From DAIDKA01 sp036489445 (GTDB taxonomy: Bacteria > Pseudomonadota > Gammaproteobacteria > Steroidobacterales > Steroidobacteraceae): a DNA stretch of 57,879 nucleotides. Numbering within the stretch: the stretch's first letter is position 1; the number at the start of each line of letters is the position of its first letter. The translations under genes were made by a program, and so were the position numbers. Under the pieces are notes generated by a model. The model worked only from the letters and a program-made list of their open reading frames with translations, was not told the origin of the DNA and did no database searches. The DNA is taken from NCBI GenBank assembly GCA_036489445.1, contig DASXFV010000028.1, positions 1-57,879 of the forward strand. The letters are read 5' to 3'. Shown piece after piece: positions 8,671-16,741 of this stretch.

Positions 8671-10586
8671 GTATCGCCGCGACCCGCCCCGCCCCACCCC
8701 AGGATCTGCCGCTCCTGCAACAGCGCCACGATCTGTGCGGCGGACTCCTGCAGGCTCAGCTGCAGGGTGTCGAGCCGCAGCTCCGGGTGTTCCGGTATTT
8801 CGTACGGTGAATCAATGCCGGTGAAATTCTTGATCAGCCCGGCCTTGGCACGCGCGTACAGTCCCTTGGGATCGCGGCGGATGCATTCCGCCAGTGAAGT
8901 ATCGACAAACACTTCGATGAACTCGCCCTCTGGAACCAGATCGCGCACCATGCGCCGTTCGGCGCGGAACGGCGAAATGAACGAGCACAGCACGATCATT
9001 CCGGCGTCAGCGAACAACCGCGCCACCTCACCCACCCGACGCACGTTCTCGACGCGGTCGGCATCCGTGAATCCGAGGTCACGATTGAGACCATGGCGCA
9101 CGTTGTCACCATCCAGCAGGTAGGTGTGTGCGCCGCCGGCGTGCAGCTCCTGTTCCACCAGGTTGGCAATGGTGGACTTGCCCGAACCGGACAGGCCCGT
9201 GAACCACAGGATCACCGGCTTGTGACCATTGCGGTGAACGCGGGCGGCCTTGTCCACGGACAGGGCCTGGCGGTGCACATTCGTGGCGCGCCGCAGGGCA
9301 AAGGAAATCATGCCGGCGCCCGCGGTCGCGTTGGTGAACCGGTCGATCAGGATGAACGCCCCGGTTTCCCGATTTTCCAGATAGGGATCCAGTGCCACCG
9401 GTGAAGAGGTGGCCATATTGCACAGTCCGATCTCATTGAGACCCAAAGTCTTGGCGGCAATGTGCTCGAGCGTGTTGATGTCCACTTTGTGCTTGAGCGT
9501 GGTGACGCGTGCGGGCAGGAACCGGGTGCCGATGCGCATCAGGTAGGACCGGCCGGGCAGCATGGCGTCCTCCGCCATCCACAGCAGATGCGCGGCAAAC
9601 TGGTCCGCCACGTCGGGTCGCGTGTCCGGCAACGCCAGGACATCACCGCGGGCGATGTCGACTTCGTCGGCCAGCACCAGCGTGACTGCATCACCGGCCC
9701 GCGCCTCGCGCAGATCGCCATCCGCGGTGACGATGCGCGTCACCCGCGACTCCTTGCCGGAGGTGGCAACCACGATGCGTTCGTCCTGGTGGATGCTGCC
9801 GGAGGCCACCGTTCCGGAGAAACCGCGGAAGTCGAGGTCCGGCCGGTTGACCCACTGCACCGGGAACCGGAAGGGCTTGGCTGCCAGTCCCGCCTCCGCA
9901 TCGAGGCCTTCCAGATACTCCAGCAGAGTGGGGCCTTCAAACCACTTCAGGTTCTGCGAGCGCTGGGTCACGTTGTCGCCGTAGCGGGCGGACACTGGAA
10001 TGGCGGTGATCGAGCCGAACCCGAGGGACTTGGCGAAGCCGAAGTAGTCCCCCACGATGTGGTGGAAGGTTTCGGCGGAATATTCCGCCAGATCGATCTT
10101 GTTGATCGCTACGGCGACGTGCCGGATGCCCAGCAGCGAGCAGATGTAGCTGTGGCGGCGGGTCTGGGTCAATACGCCCTTGCGGGCATCGATCAGGATG
10201 ACCGCGGCATCACTGTTGGATGCGCCCGTGGCCATGTTGCGCGTGTACTGCTCATGCCCGGGGGTGTCCGCGACAATGAAAGAGCGTCGCGGCGTGCTGA
10301 AGAACCGGTACGCGACATCGATGGTGATGCCCTGCTCACGTTCCGCTTCGAGCCCATCGACCAGCAGCGCCAGGTCGATGTCCTCACCCGTGGTGCCATG
10401 CTTGCGACTGTCGCGCGCCAGGGTGGCGAGCTGATCCTCGAGAATCAGCTTCGAGTCGAACAGCAGCCTGCCGATGAGGGTTGATTTGCCATCATCCACC
10501 GAGCCACAGGTCAGGAACCGCAGCAGACTCTTGGCGCTTTGTGGCGCAGCGGAATCCGGCGGCTGCGGGCGCGCGGGCATGTCCAT
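8655..10586 (-). CDS. cysNC: Sulfate adenylyltransferase GTPase subunit fused to adenylylsulfate kinase
   Basis: A 643-residue fusion of CysN and CysC (NodQ type). CysN is the GTPase that drives APS formation with CysD; CysC phosphorylates APS to PAPS. The N-terminal GTPase has CGSVDDGKSTLIGRLL, ADTPGHEQYTRNMATG and AINKIDLAEYS, followed by elongation-factor-like beta barrels to about residue 430. The kinase begins near residue 455 with WFTGLSGSGKSTIANLVE and continues through GDNVRHGLNRDLGF and CSFISPFRAER. The ATG overlaps the cysD stop by one base (TGATG), so translation is probably coupled. PAPS production fits with the cysQ gene in the same operon. No cysH, cysI or cysJ is in the window. 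Confidence 0.96.
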   Translation of the reverse strand: MDMPARPQPPDSAAPQSAKSLLRFLTCGSVDDGKSTLIGRLLFDSKLILEDQLATLARDSRKHGTTGEDIDLALLVDGLEAEREQGITIDVAYRFFSTPRRSFIVADTPGHEQYTRNMATGASNSDAAVILIDARKGVLTQTRRHSYICSLLGIRHVAVAINKIDLAEYSAETFHHIVGDYFGFAKSLGFGSITAIPVSARYGDNVTQRSQNLKWFEGPTLLEYLEGLDAEAGLAAKPFRFPVQWVNRPDLDFRGFSGTVASGSIHQDERIVVATSGKESRVTRIVTADGDLREARAGDAVTLVLADEVDIARGDVLALPDTRPDVADQFAAHLLWMAEDAMLPGRSYLMRIGTRFLPARVTTLKHKVDINTLEHIAAKTLGLNEIGLCNMATSSPVALDPYLENRETGAFILIDRFTNATAGAGMISFALRRATNVHRQALSVDKAARVHRNGHKPVILWFTGLSGSGKSTIANLVEQELHAGGAHTYLLDGDNVRHGLNRDLGFTDADRVENVRRVGEVARLFADAGMIVLCSFISPFRAERRMVRDLVPEGEFIEVFVDTSLAECIRRDPKGLYARAKAGLIKNFTGIDSPYEIPEHPELRLDTLQLSLQESAAQIVALLQERQILGWGGAGRGDTQTWI

Positions 10587-11509
10587 CAGAAGTATCCCTC
10601 GCGCTTCTTACGTTCCATGGAGCCTGCCTCGTCACTGTCGATCAGGCGTCCGGAGCGCTCCGAGGTCCTGGCCGCCACCATCTCCTCGATGATGGCATCC
10701 AGGGTGGCGGCCGAACTCTCGATGGCTGCCGAGAGCGGATAGTCACCCAGGGAACGAAAACGCACATTGCGCAGCTGCTCCTGCTCCCCCGGCAGCAGGG
10801 GCATCCGGTCATCGTCGCGCATGATCAGCAGGCCATCGCGCAGCACCACGGGTCGGGGTGCCGCGAAATACAGCGGCACCACCGGGATGTCTTCGGCCCG
10901 CGTGTACTGCCAGATGTCGAGCTCGGTCCAGTTGGACAGTGGAAAGACGCGAATGGTCTCGCCCTTGGTCAGTCGCGTGTTATACAACTGCCACAATTCA
11001 GGGCGCTGATTGCGGGGCTCCCAGGTGTGCCCCGCGGAGCGCACCGAGAACACCCGTTCCTTGGCGCGGCTTTTTTCCTCGTCACGACGCGCGCCGCCGA
11101 AGGCAGCGTCGAATCCGTACTGATCCAGTGCCTGCTTCAATGCCTCGGTCTTCATGATCTGGGTATGCACCTGCGAGCCGGAACGGATGGGACTGATGCC
11201 CCGCGCCACACCGTCTGGGTTGGTGTACACCAGCAGCTTGAAGCCATAGCGCGCCACGATCATGTCGCGGTGGCGGATCATGTCGCGAAACTTCCACCCG
11301 GTGTCCACATGCAGCAATGGAAACGGTGGCTTGGAAGGAAAAAACGCTTTCAGCGCCAGGTGCAGCATCACACCCGAATCCTTGCCAATCGAGTACAGCA
11401 TCACCGGGTTGGCGAACTCGGCAGCGACCTCGCGCATGATGCCAATGGACTCGGCCTCCAGCCGCTTCAGGTGCGGCGTGAGCGCGTGTCCGGGATTCCT
11501 GCTGGTCAT
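10586..11509 (-). CDS. cysD: Sulfate adenylyltransferase small subunit
   Basis: The ATP-sulfurylase catalytic subunit, 307 residues, which adenylates sulfate together with CysN. Family signatures are visible: MLYSIGKDSGVMLHLALKAF (PP-loop-like), PLLHVDTGWKFRDMI, FGGARRDEEKSRAKER, and FPLSNWTELDIWQY. The end RLIDSDEAGSMERKKREGYF is the usual CysD C-terminus. The start was chosen at the ATG preceded by AAGGAAAGATC, a clear ribosome-binding site; the frame is open 48 codons further but that part has no resemblance to CysD. It starts 10 bp after cysQ and overlaps cysNC by one base, so the three genes form one operon. Confidence 0.96.
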   Translation of the reverse strand: MTSRNPGHALTPHLKRLEAESIGIMREVAAEFANPVMLYSIGKDSGVMLHLALKAFFPSKPPFPLLHVDTGWKFRDMIRHRDMIVARYGFKLLVYTNPDGVARGISPIRSGSQVHTQIMKTEALKQALDQYGFDAAFGGARRDEEKSRAKERVFSVRSAGHTWEPRNQRPELWQLYNTRLTKGETIRVFPLSNWTELDIWQYTRAEDIPVVPLYFAAPRPVVLRDGLLIMRDDDRMPLLPGEQEQLRNVRFRSLGDYPLSAAIESSAATLDAIIEEMVAARTSERSGRLIDSDEAGSMERKKREGYF

Positions 11510-11519
11510 GATCTTTCCT

Positions 11520-12323
11520 TCATGGCGCGAGCGCTTGCGGCACGAAGCCACCGCTGGCCACGAACCAGGGATTGCGAAACTGCGGTTTGCCATACGCCAA
11601 GGGGTGACCGTTGGCAGCCAGCACCTGGCCGCCGGCGGCACCGAGCACTGCATGCCCCGCCGCGGTATCCCATTCCATGGTGGGACCCAGGCGCGGATAC
11701 AGATCCGCCTCCCCGGCCGCCACCAGGCAGAACTTCAGCGACGACCCGACCGCCACCAGATCCGCAATCGGATAGCGCGCCAGGTAGGCATCGGTTTCCG
11801 GCGTGCGATGCGAGCGTGACGCCACCGCCGTGATGCCTGCTGGGGGTACCTTGCGCACCTGGATGGGCCGCAGCTGCGCGACCCGCGGGTGGAGCGGGTC
11901 GAGTGCGCCGCGCGCCGCGCGCGCCGCACCCACATCGGCGGTGAACAATTGGCCCGTTGCCGGTGCATACACGACACCGAGGGCGGGGGCGCCAGCGCGG
12001 ATCAAGGCGATGTTGACCGTGAACTCAGCGCGCTTCTGCAGGAATTCCTTGGTGCCATCCAGCGGGTCCACGAGAAAGAATTCCCCTGCGATGACGGGAA
12101 TGTTACCGGCGGCCGTCTGCTCTTCAGCAACCACTGCCACGCCTGGCGCATGCCGCGCCAGATGCCGCAGAATGATCTCCTCGGCCAGGTGATCCGCGGT
12201 CGTGACCGGCGAGTCATCGGACTTGGTATGGACTTCAAACGCGCCGTGGTAAATACGGTTTGCTGCCGCGCCTGCCTCCAGGGCGGCCTTGACCATGACA
12301 TTCAGTAACAGGCTGTCAGACAT
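11520..12323 (-). CDS. cysQ: 3'(2'),5'-bisphosphate nucleotidase
   Basis: A 267-residue inositol-monophosphatase-fold enzyme that removes the 3' phosphate from PAP, and possibly PAPS, preventing build-up of the by-product of sulfate reduction. Visible metal-site motifs are VVAEEQ, FFLVDPLDGTKEF (the family DPxDGT) and MEWDTAAGHAVL (WDxAA). Spacing of these elements is normal. It is the first gene of cysQ-cysD-cysNC, a common arrangement. Upstream is an AT-rich segment with good candidate promoter elements in both directions, shared with the divergent lipoprotein gene. No clear CysB-type site could be assigned by eye. Confidence 0.93.
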   Translation of the reverse strand: MSDSLLLNVMVKAALEAGAAANRIYHGAFEVHTKSDDSPVTTADHLAEEIILRHLARHAPGVAVVAEEQTAAGNIPVIAGEFFLVDPLDGTKEFLQKRAEFTVNIALIRAGAPALGVVYAPATGQLFTADVGAARAARGALDPLHPRVAQLRPIQVRKVPPAGITAVASRSHRTPETDAYLARYPIADLVAVGSSLKFCLVAAGEADLYPRLGPTMEWDTAAGHAVLGAAGGQVLAANGHPLAYGKPQFRNPWFVASGGFVPQALAP

Positions 12324-12638
12324 TCGCAAAAATGGTGCGGAACAAATGGGGCCGGAAGTGTACACAGGCCACCGCATCCTGCGGCGCCCCGACACCCTAG
12401 TTGTAATACCTGTTGGTCATGAGCATATAATATTGTATATAATTCCAATAGTTGAAAACATATTCAATAACTCACTTCAGGTGTGGAGAGCCCGTAGGCG
12501 GCATTCCGTAGGCGTCTGCCTACCCCCTTCGGGGGAACACGCCAAGCTTGTCGCAGTCAAACTGTTGACCCCAGGTCAACGGCGGCATTGTCTGTCGCGT
12601 TTTAGGTTCTATACAAACGGCTCTACTGGAATCCAATC
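12324..12638. other. Divergent intergenic region with AT-rich promoter pocket and structured leader
   Basis: This 315 bp stretch separates cysQ (minus) from the lipoprotein gene (plus). Bases 12420-12475 are very AT-rich in a GC-rich surround and hold two TATAAT hexamers on the plus strand (12426-12431, 12438-12443) and TACAAT on the minus strand (12432-12437), so it probably carries promoters for both genes. Bases 12492-12535 contain a direct repeat CCGTAGGCG and two tandem hairpins (GTAGGC-gtct-GCCTAC and CCCCC-ttc-GGGGG). They would lie in the leader RNA of the lipoprotein gene. No U-run follows, so they do not look like terminators. Confidence 0.5.
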
Positions 12639-13208
12639 ATGATGCTCAACAGTCTTCGCTTCCGTCAGGCCCGTTTTTTCGCTGTCGTCGCCACCACCGC
12701 GGCGCTGTCTGCCTGCGTGGTCGCACCTCCCCCGCGCTACGCGCCGCCACCGCCGCCGCCACCCAATGTCACGGTGTACGCCTACCCGCAGCAGGGTCAG
12801 TCCCCCGCGCAGTTGGACCGTGATCGCTACGAATGTTCGAACTGGGCCACGCAGCAAACGGGCTTCAGTCCCAGCGCACCGAATGTGCCGCCGCATGAGC
12901 GTGTCCAGGTCGTTGAAGGTGCGCCGCCCGGAGCCGGTGCCGCCGTGGGCGCCGTGACCGGTGGCATTCTTGGCGCCGCCGTCTCAAACCCCCGCAACGC
13001 CGGTGCCGGCCTGTTACTGGGTGCATTGGTGGGCGGTGCGCTGGGCGCCGGAGCCCAGGCGTCTGCAAATGAACAAGCCCAGGCCCAGGCCGATGCGAAC
13101 GCGAATGCCCGCACGCAGGCCCAGGCAGCACAAATCGAACGCAAAGCAGCGGACTATCGTCGGGCCATTGGCGCCTGTCTCGAAGGCCGTGGCTACAGCG
13201 TGCACTAA
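12639..13208 (+). CDS. Glycine-zipper lipoprotein
   Basis: A 189-residue outer-membrane or periplasmic lipoprotein. The signal peptide ends in lipobox LSAC (Cys about residue 26), then a Pro-rich stretch. A conserved block VYAYPQQGQSPAQLDRDRYE followed by CSNWATQQTGFSP comes next. The middle (about residues 95-140) is a Gly/Ala-rich membrane-like zipper (GAAVGAVTGGILGAAV, GAGLLLGALVGGALGAGA), as in YMGG-like glycine-zipper proteins. An Ala/Gln-rich linker leads to the end YRRAIGACLEGRGYSVH. The two non-lipid Cys residues, one in each conserved block, could form a disulfide. The same two blocks recur in the next gene 11 bp downstream, so they are probably co-transcribed. Two ATG codons are adjacent; the first is given. 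Confidence 0.85.
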   Translation: MMLNSLRFRQARFFAVVATTAALSACVVAPPPRYAPPPPPPPNVTVYAYPQQGQSPAQLDRDRYECSNWATQQTGFSPSAPNVPPHERVQVVEGAPPGAGAAVGAVTGGILGAAVSNPRNAGAGLLLGALVGGALGAGAQASANEQAQAQADANANARTQAQAAQIERKAADYRRAIGACLEGRGYSVH

Positions 13209-13219
13209 AGGAATCCAAG

Positions 13220-13933
13220 ATGACCCGCAATACCTCGATTGGCCGCGCCACCCTATTGACCACGCTGGGCATTGCAGCGGCCATGTCCTTCAGCCTGGCC
13301 GGTGCCGATCCCCGCGACGATCACCGCGATGATCAACGGCACGCGGCCCCACCGCACGAGCACGTCGATGCCCGCTTCAACCACAACCACGCGTACTTTG
13401 ATCGCGGCTACGTGGTCCACGACCTGCCGCGCGATCGCATCGTGATCAATCACGGCCCCAACCGGTTCTACTATTCCGCCGGTGTGTGGTACGCCCCGCG
13501 CGGCGCGGGTTTCGTGGTGGTCTCCCCGCCCATCGGGGTGTTTGTTCCCGTGCTACCGCCGTTCTATTCCACCGTGTGGTTTGGCGGCGTGCCCTACTAT
13601 TACGCGAACGACACGTACTATATGTGGGACGCGCCGGACCATGGGTACGAAGTGGTCGATACGCCGACGGGGGCTGTGAATGCCGCGCCCGATGCAGCGC
13701 CGCCGCCGCCGCCCGCCAGCACGCAGCTGTTCGTCTATCCGCGCAATGGGCAAACCGCGGATCAGCAGGCCAAGGACAAGTACGAGTGCCACACCTGGGG
13801 GGTCGGTCAGACCGGGTTTGACCCCACGGCCAGCGGTGGCAACGTGCCCGCGGATCAGTTCGCGACCAAGAGCGATGCCTACAACCGCGCCTTGAGCGCC
13901 TGCCTGCAGGGCCGCGGCTACAGTGTGCAGTGA
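13220..13933 (+). CDS. Exported DUF6515-like protein with the same C-terminal module as its neighbour
   Basis: A 237-residue exported protein of unknown function. The Sec signal peptide ends near SLAGA (about residue 29). A His/Asp-rich segment follows (DDHRDDQRHAAPPHEHVD), then a Tyr/Pro/Val-rich region (RFYYSAGVWYAPRGAGFVVV, PPFYSTVWFGGVPYYYAN) typical of DUF6515 proteins. The end repeats the blocks of the upstream lipoprotein: LFVYPRNGQTADQQAKDKYE then CHTWGVGQTGFDP, and YNRALSACLQGRGYSVQ. Here the blocks are separated by about 25 residues instead of a glycine zipper. The second gene of a likely two-gene operon; its stop is 6 bp from that of the convergent rseP. Confidence 0.8.
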   Translation: MTRNTSIGRATLLTTLGIAAAMSFSLAGADPRDDHRDDQRHAAPPHEHVDARFNHNHAYFDRGYVVHDLPRDRIVINHGPNRFYYSAGVWYAPRGAGFVVVSPPIGVFVPVLPPFYSTVWFGGVPYYYANDTYYMWDAPDHGYEVVDTPTGAVNAAPDAAPPPPPASTQLFVYPRNGQTADQQAKDKYECHTWGVGQTGFDPTASGGNVPADQFATKSDAYNRALSACLQGRGYSVQ

Positions 13934-13939
13934 GGCCCG

Positions 13940-15316
13940 TTAGCCAAACTGCCGCGACACATCGTTGAACAAGGCGACCCCGAGCAGCAGCACCAGCAGC
14001 GCGATACCGATCTGCTGACCGAATATCTGGGTGCGCTCGCTCAGGGGCTTGCCCTTGATCCACTCCGCCGCCTGAAACACGATCTGACCGCCATCCAGCA
14101 ACGGGATCGGCAACAGATTCAGCAGCGCGAGGGCCAGTGAAATTACCACCAGGAATCCCAGGAATGAGGCCGGCCCTTCCTGCGCGGATTCCCCGGCGTA
14201 CTGCGCAATGCTCAGGGGGCCGCTCAGATTCTTCACCGACACCTGGCCCAGCAGCATCCGCCACACCAGCTCGCCTTGAGTCGCGGTGAGGGTCCAGGCA
14301 TCGGCGCAGGCGCTGACCAGGGCGGCGCCTGCCGACAGATCCTTGTGCACCACCATGCTGGGCGGCAGCTTCACGCTGCTGGGGCGCTCGACCCCAATGC
14401 GGCCCACGGTGTGCCCGTTGCCGTCCGGCGTCGGCACCACCGGCACTTGCACGGTATGCAGGGCACCGCCGCGCTGATACTGCAGCGTCACGGTCTTGCC
14501 GGCCGATGCAGAAATCACCCGGATCAGATCCGCGAAATCAGCGATCGGCGCCGCATCGATGGCGACGATGCGGTCCTGCGCCTGCAGACCCGCACGCTGT
14601 GCGCTGCCACCGCGCACCAGCGCGGCGACCACCGGCGGCACCGGCGGCTCCTGGAACCGGAACCCCAGGCCAGGGAACAGCATGTCCGGCTCCGTGAGAT
14701 GGCGGCGCGCCGCCGGCTCCGGAACCGCCAGAATGACGGTGTGCGTCTGACCCCCGGCTGAACGGACGGTCAAGCGCGCCTGCCCCTGCGACAGAATCGA
14801 ATCCAGCAGATCAAACATCACTTTGCGCGAATCCAGCACCGCCTTGTCACCGATGCTCAGGATTTCATCGCCACGCGCCAGTCCGCCGAGTGCGGCGACC
14901 GATGCGGGCTGCACCGCGCCGATGATGGGCTTCTCATCGTCGATGCCTGACACCCAGCGCATGCCCCACAGCACCAGGATGGCAAACAGCACGTTGAAAC
15001 CCGGTCCGGCCAGCAACACCAGGATGCGCTGCCAGGGGGGCTTGCGGGTGAAGGATCGGGCCAGGAACTGCGCGGGCACGGGACCCTCGCGTTCATCCAG
15101 CATCTTCACGTAACCGCCCAGGGGTATGGGCCCGATCACCCATTCGGTCTCATCCGCACCCACTACCCGGCGCCAGATCGGTTTGCCGAAGCCCACCGAG
15201 AAGCGAAGGACTTTGAATCCCAGGCGCTGCGCCACCCAAAAGTGGCCGAACTCATGCACGATCACCAGGAAGCCCATGGCGATCACATACCACAGCGCGT
15301 ACCAAATCAGATTCAT
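13940..15316 (-). CDS. rseP: Site-2 protease RseP (regulator of sigma E)
   Basis: An inner-membrane zinc protease of 458 residues that cuts the anti-sigma factor RseA in the envelope stress response and clears signal-peptide remnants. The first helix carries the zinc-binding HEFGH, the second zinc site is LLNLLPIPLLDGG near the C-terminus, and two PDZ domains lie between (centred near residues 150 and 245: GLARGDEILSIGDK and GLQAQDRIVAID). Four transmembrane segments are visible. The ATG at MNLIWYALWYVIAMGFL gives the normal N-terminus; 50 upstream in-frame codons are not conserved. It lies 16 bp downstream of a deacetylase gene, not in the common dxr-rseP-bamA order. Confidence 0.95.
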   Translation of the reverse strand: MNLIWYALWYVIAMGFLVIVHEFGHFWVAQRLGFKVLRFSVGFGKPIWRRVVGADETEWVIGPIPLGGYVKMLDEREGPVPAQFLARSFTRKPPWQRILVLLAGPGFNVLFAILVLWGMRWVSGIDDEKPIIGAVQPASVAALGGLARGDEILSIGDKAVLDSRKVMFDLLDSILSQGQARLTVRSAGGQTHTVILAVPEPAARRHLTEPDMLFPGLGFRFQEPPVPPVVAALVRGGSAQRAGLQAQDRIVAIDAAPIADFADLIRVISASAGKTVTLQYQRGGALHTVQVPVVPTPDGNGHTVGRIGVERPSSVKLPPSMVVHKDLSAGAALVSACADAWTLTATQGELVWRMLLGQVSVKNLSGPLSIAQYAGESAQEGPASFLGFLVVISLALALLNLLPIPLLDGGQIVFQAAEWIKGKPLSERTQIFGQQIGIALLVLLLGVALFNDVSRQFG

Positions 15317-15332
15317 TCCTCGAGCTCCGTCT

Positions 15333-16112
15333 TCAGTCCGGCCAACATAACCCTTCTGCGAGGGTGACACAGCGCAGCTGCTGACCTGCCAGCAAGGGCA
15401 GCAGCCTCGGCAGCACCGCGAGTATGACCGCAGTGCCATCGGCAGTGCGTGCGGCGCTGCCATCATGCAGCAGTAGGATGTCTCCTTCCTCGAGCTTGCG
15501 GGTCAGGCGTCCCAGCACGACCTGCGCGTCGCCGGTCACGGTGTCGTAGCCGCGCCGCGTCCAGCTGGTCAATTGCAGACCCAATTGTGCCAGACAGGGT
15601 TGCAGGAACGGATTGCGCAGTCCCGCCGGGGCCCGGAAATAACGCGGCACCACCTGGCAAACCCTGGCGATGCTGGTCTGCGCCAGGGCGATCTCGCGAC
15701 GGATTGCCGCAGGTCCAAACAGCGAAAACACGTAGCGATGATGCTCAGTATGGTTGCCGATCTCGTGCCCCTCGCGCGCGATCCGGCGGGTCAGCTCCGG
15801 GTAGCGCGCGGCGCGCTCGCCTACCAGGAAGAACGTGGCGCGCACCCCGTGTTCGGCCAGCAGATCCAGCACCGCGGGCGTCACCTCAGGATCCGGACCG
15901 TCATCAATGGTCAAGGCCACGCGACCCTGCGCGGCGGGCAGGCGGGTCCAATTCGGGCCCAACAGCCGACTGCGCGGCAGCAGTCCGCCTGCCGCCAGAA
16001 ACCCATGATTGATCACCACCGCAGCGGCGCTCCACGGCCATAGGCGCAGATCGGCCAGCACTGTGGCCAGCGCGGCGACGTGAGTGAGTGCTGAAAGTTT
16101 CAACCACACCAT
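15333..16112 (-). CDS. Polysaccharide deacetylase family protein
   Basis: A NodB/CE4-type deacetylase of 259 residues, probably held in the membrane by hydrophobic segments at its start (SALTHVAALATVLADL, PWSAAAVVINHGFLAAGGLL). Motif 1 is VALTIDDGPDPEVTP (catalytic base and metal Asp); motif 2 is EGHEIGNHTEHH with both metal His; motif 3 is RYFRAPAGLRN; the last catalytic His is in GDILLLHDG. Such enzymes remove acetyl groups from N-acetylglucosamine polymers or related glycans; the exact substrate cannot be told. It stops 16 bp before rseP, so the two are probably co-transcribed. The start is the first Met that gives the hydrophobic N-terminus. Confidence 0.88.
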   Translation of the reverse strand: MVWLKLSALTHVAALATVLADLRLWPWSAAAVVINHGFLAAGGLLPRSRLLGPNWTRLPAAQGRVALTIDDGPDPEVTPAVLDLLAEHGVRATFFLVGERAARYPELTRRIAREGHEIGNHTEHHRYVFSLFGPAAIRREIALAQTSIARVCQVVPRYFRAPAGLRNPFLQPCLAQLGLQLTSWTRRGYDTVTGDAQVVLGRLTRKLEEGDILLLHDGSAARTADGTAVILAVLPRLLPLLAGQQLRCVTLAEGLCWPD

Positions 16113-16741
16113 CTGCTGATCATGCCCGGTATCGGTAGGCCGTGGCGCCGATCGAACGGCAGGCCCTGGCGACCTGGGCCGCGATCGCAAGATTGCGCCC
16201 CTTTCTTTGTGTGGGAAAGCAGCCACGGCGATTGCCGTCCCTACCGCTGGCAGCTCACCACGGCAGATCTGGAACCCCGCCACCGCCTGGTTCCGATGCC
16301 GCTCCTCTGACCACGTCCCCCATCCTGCCAGTGCTTCTGCGCCTCGTTAATGCCGCAAATATCAGGAATTGCGAATGATACATTTGATTACATACGATAC
16401 ATTTGGTATTATTTGCGATACTAGAGGTTCCGCATTACATTAGCCCGCAGTAAGAAACCTGTTGACTTAGCTACCGCTCATACACGTAGCTTTAGTACAA
16501 CAAGACGCCGGGAAGGGGGATGCATTTTTGTTGCGCGTGCACAAGGTCCGCGAAGTTGCGAAAAAAACAACTCAGCTCACAGTGCAGCATTCGGCTGCCT
16601 GTCGACCGTTTACGCCAGCGCGACAATTCATGCTGTTTGAGTCCCCATCCCGTTCCCCTTTGACTCGTGGTGAGCCAGTTCTCGCTGGTTTGCCGCGGGT
16701 TTTCAATTGCATAGCCATCCATCGTGAGCAGGGAGTATTCA
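16113..16741. other. Long intergenic region upstream of the TonB-dependent receptor
   Basis: A 629 bp gap between the divergent deacetylase and receptor genes. Bases 16113-16340 are GC-rich with nothing recognisable. Bases 16360-16440 are AT-rich and carry a strong promoter and direct repeats (listed separately). The rest, about 16420-16741, would be a leader RNA of roughly 320 nt for the receptor gene. Short open frames exist there but none looks coding and no known riboswitch was recognised. A ribosome-binding site (GCAGGGAG) lies directly before the receptor ATG. Confidence 0.6.
16377..16421 (+). promoter_or_regulatory. Sigma-70-type promoter with overlapping direct repeats
   Basis: A -35 TTGATT (16384-16389) and -10 TATTAT (16407-16412) are separated by exactly 17 bp, the best promoter in the region for the receptor gene. 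The decamer GATACATTTG occurs twice, at 16377-16386 (overlapping the -35) and 16396-16405 (filling the spacer), with a period of 19 bp. A third partial copy (CGATAC, 16416-16421) falls near the expected transcription start. Such repeats across a promoter suggest binding of a regulator along one face of the helix. Confidence 0.6.

Noticed and set aside
12289..12642. A 117-codon plus-strand frame covering the cysQ-lipoprotein gap
   Set aside because: It starts antisense inside cysQ, crosses the AT-rich promoter pocket and the hairpins, and overlaps the lipoprotein start. No motif or ribosome-binding site supports it.
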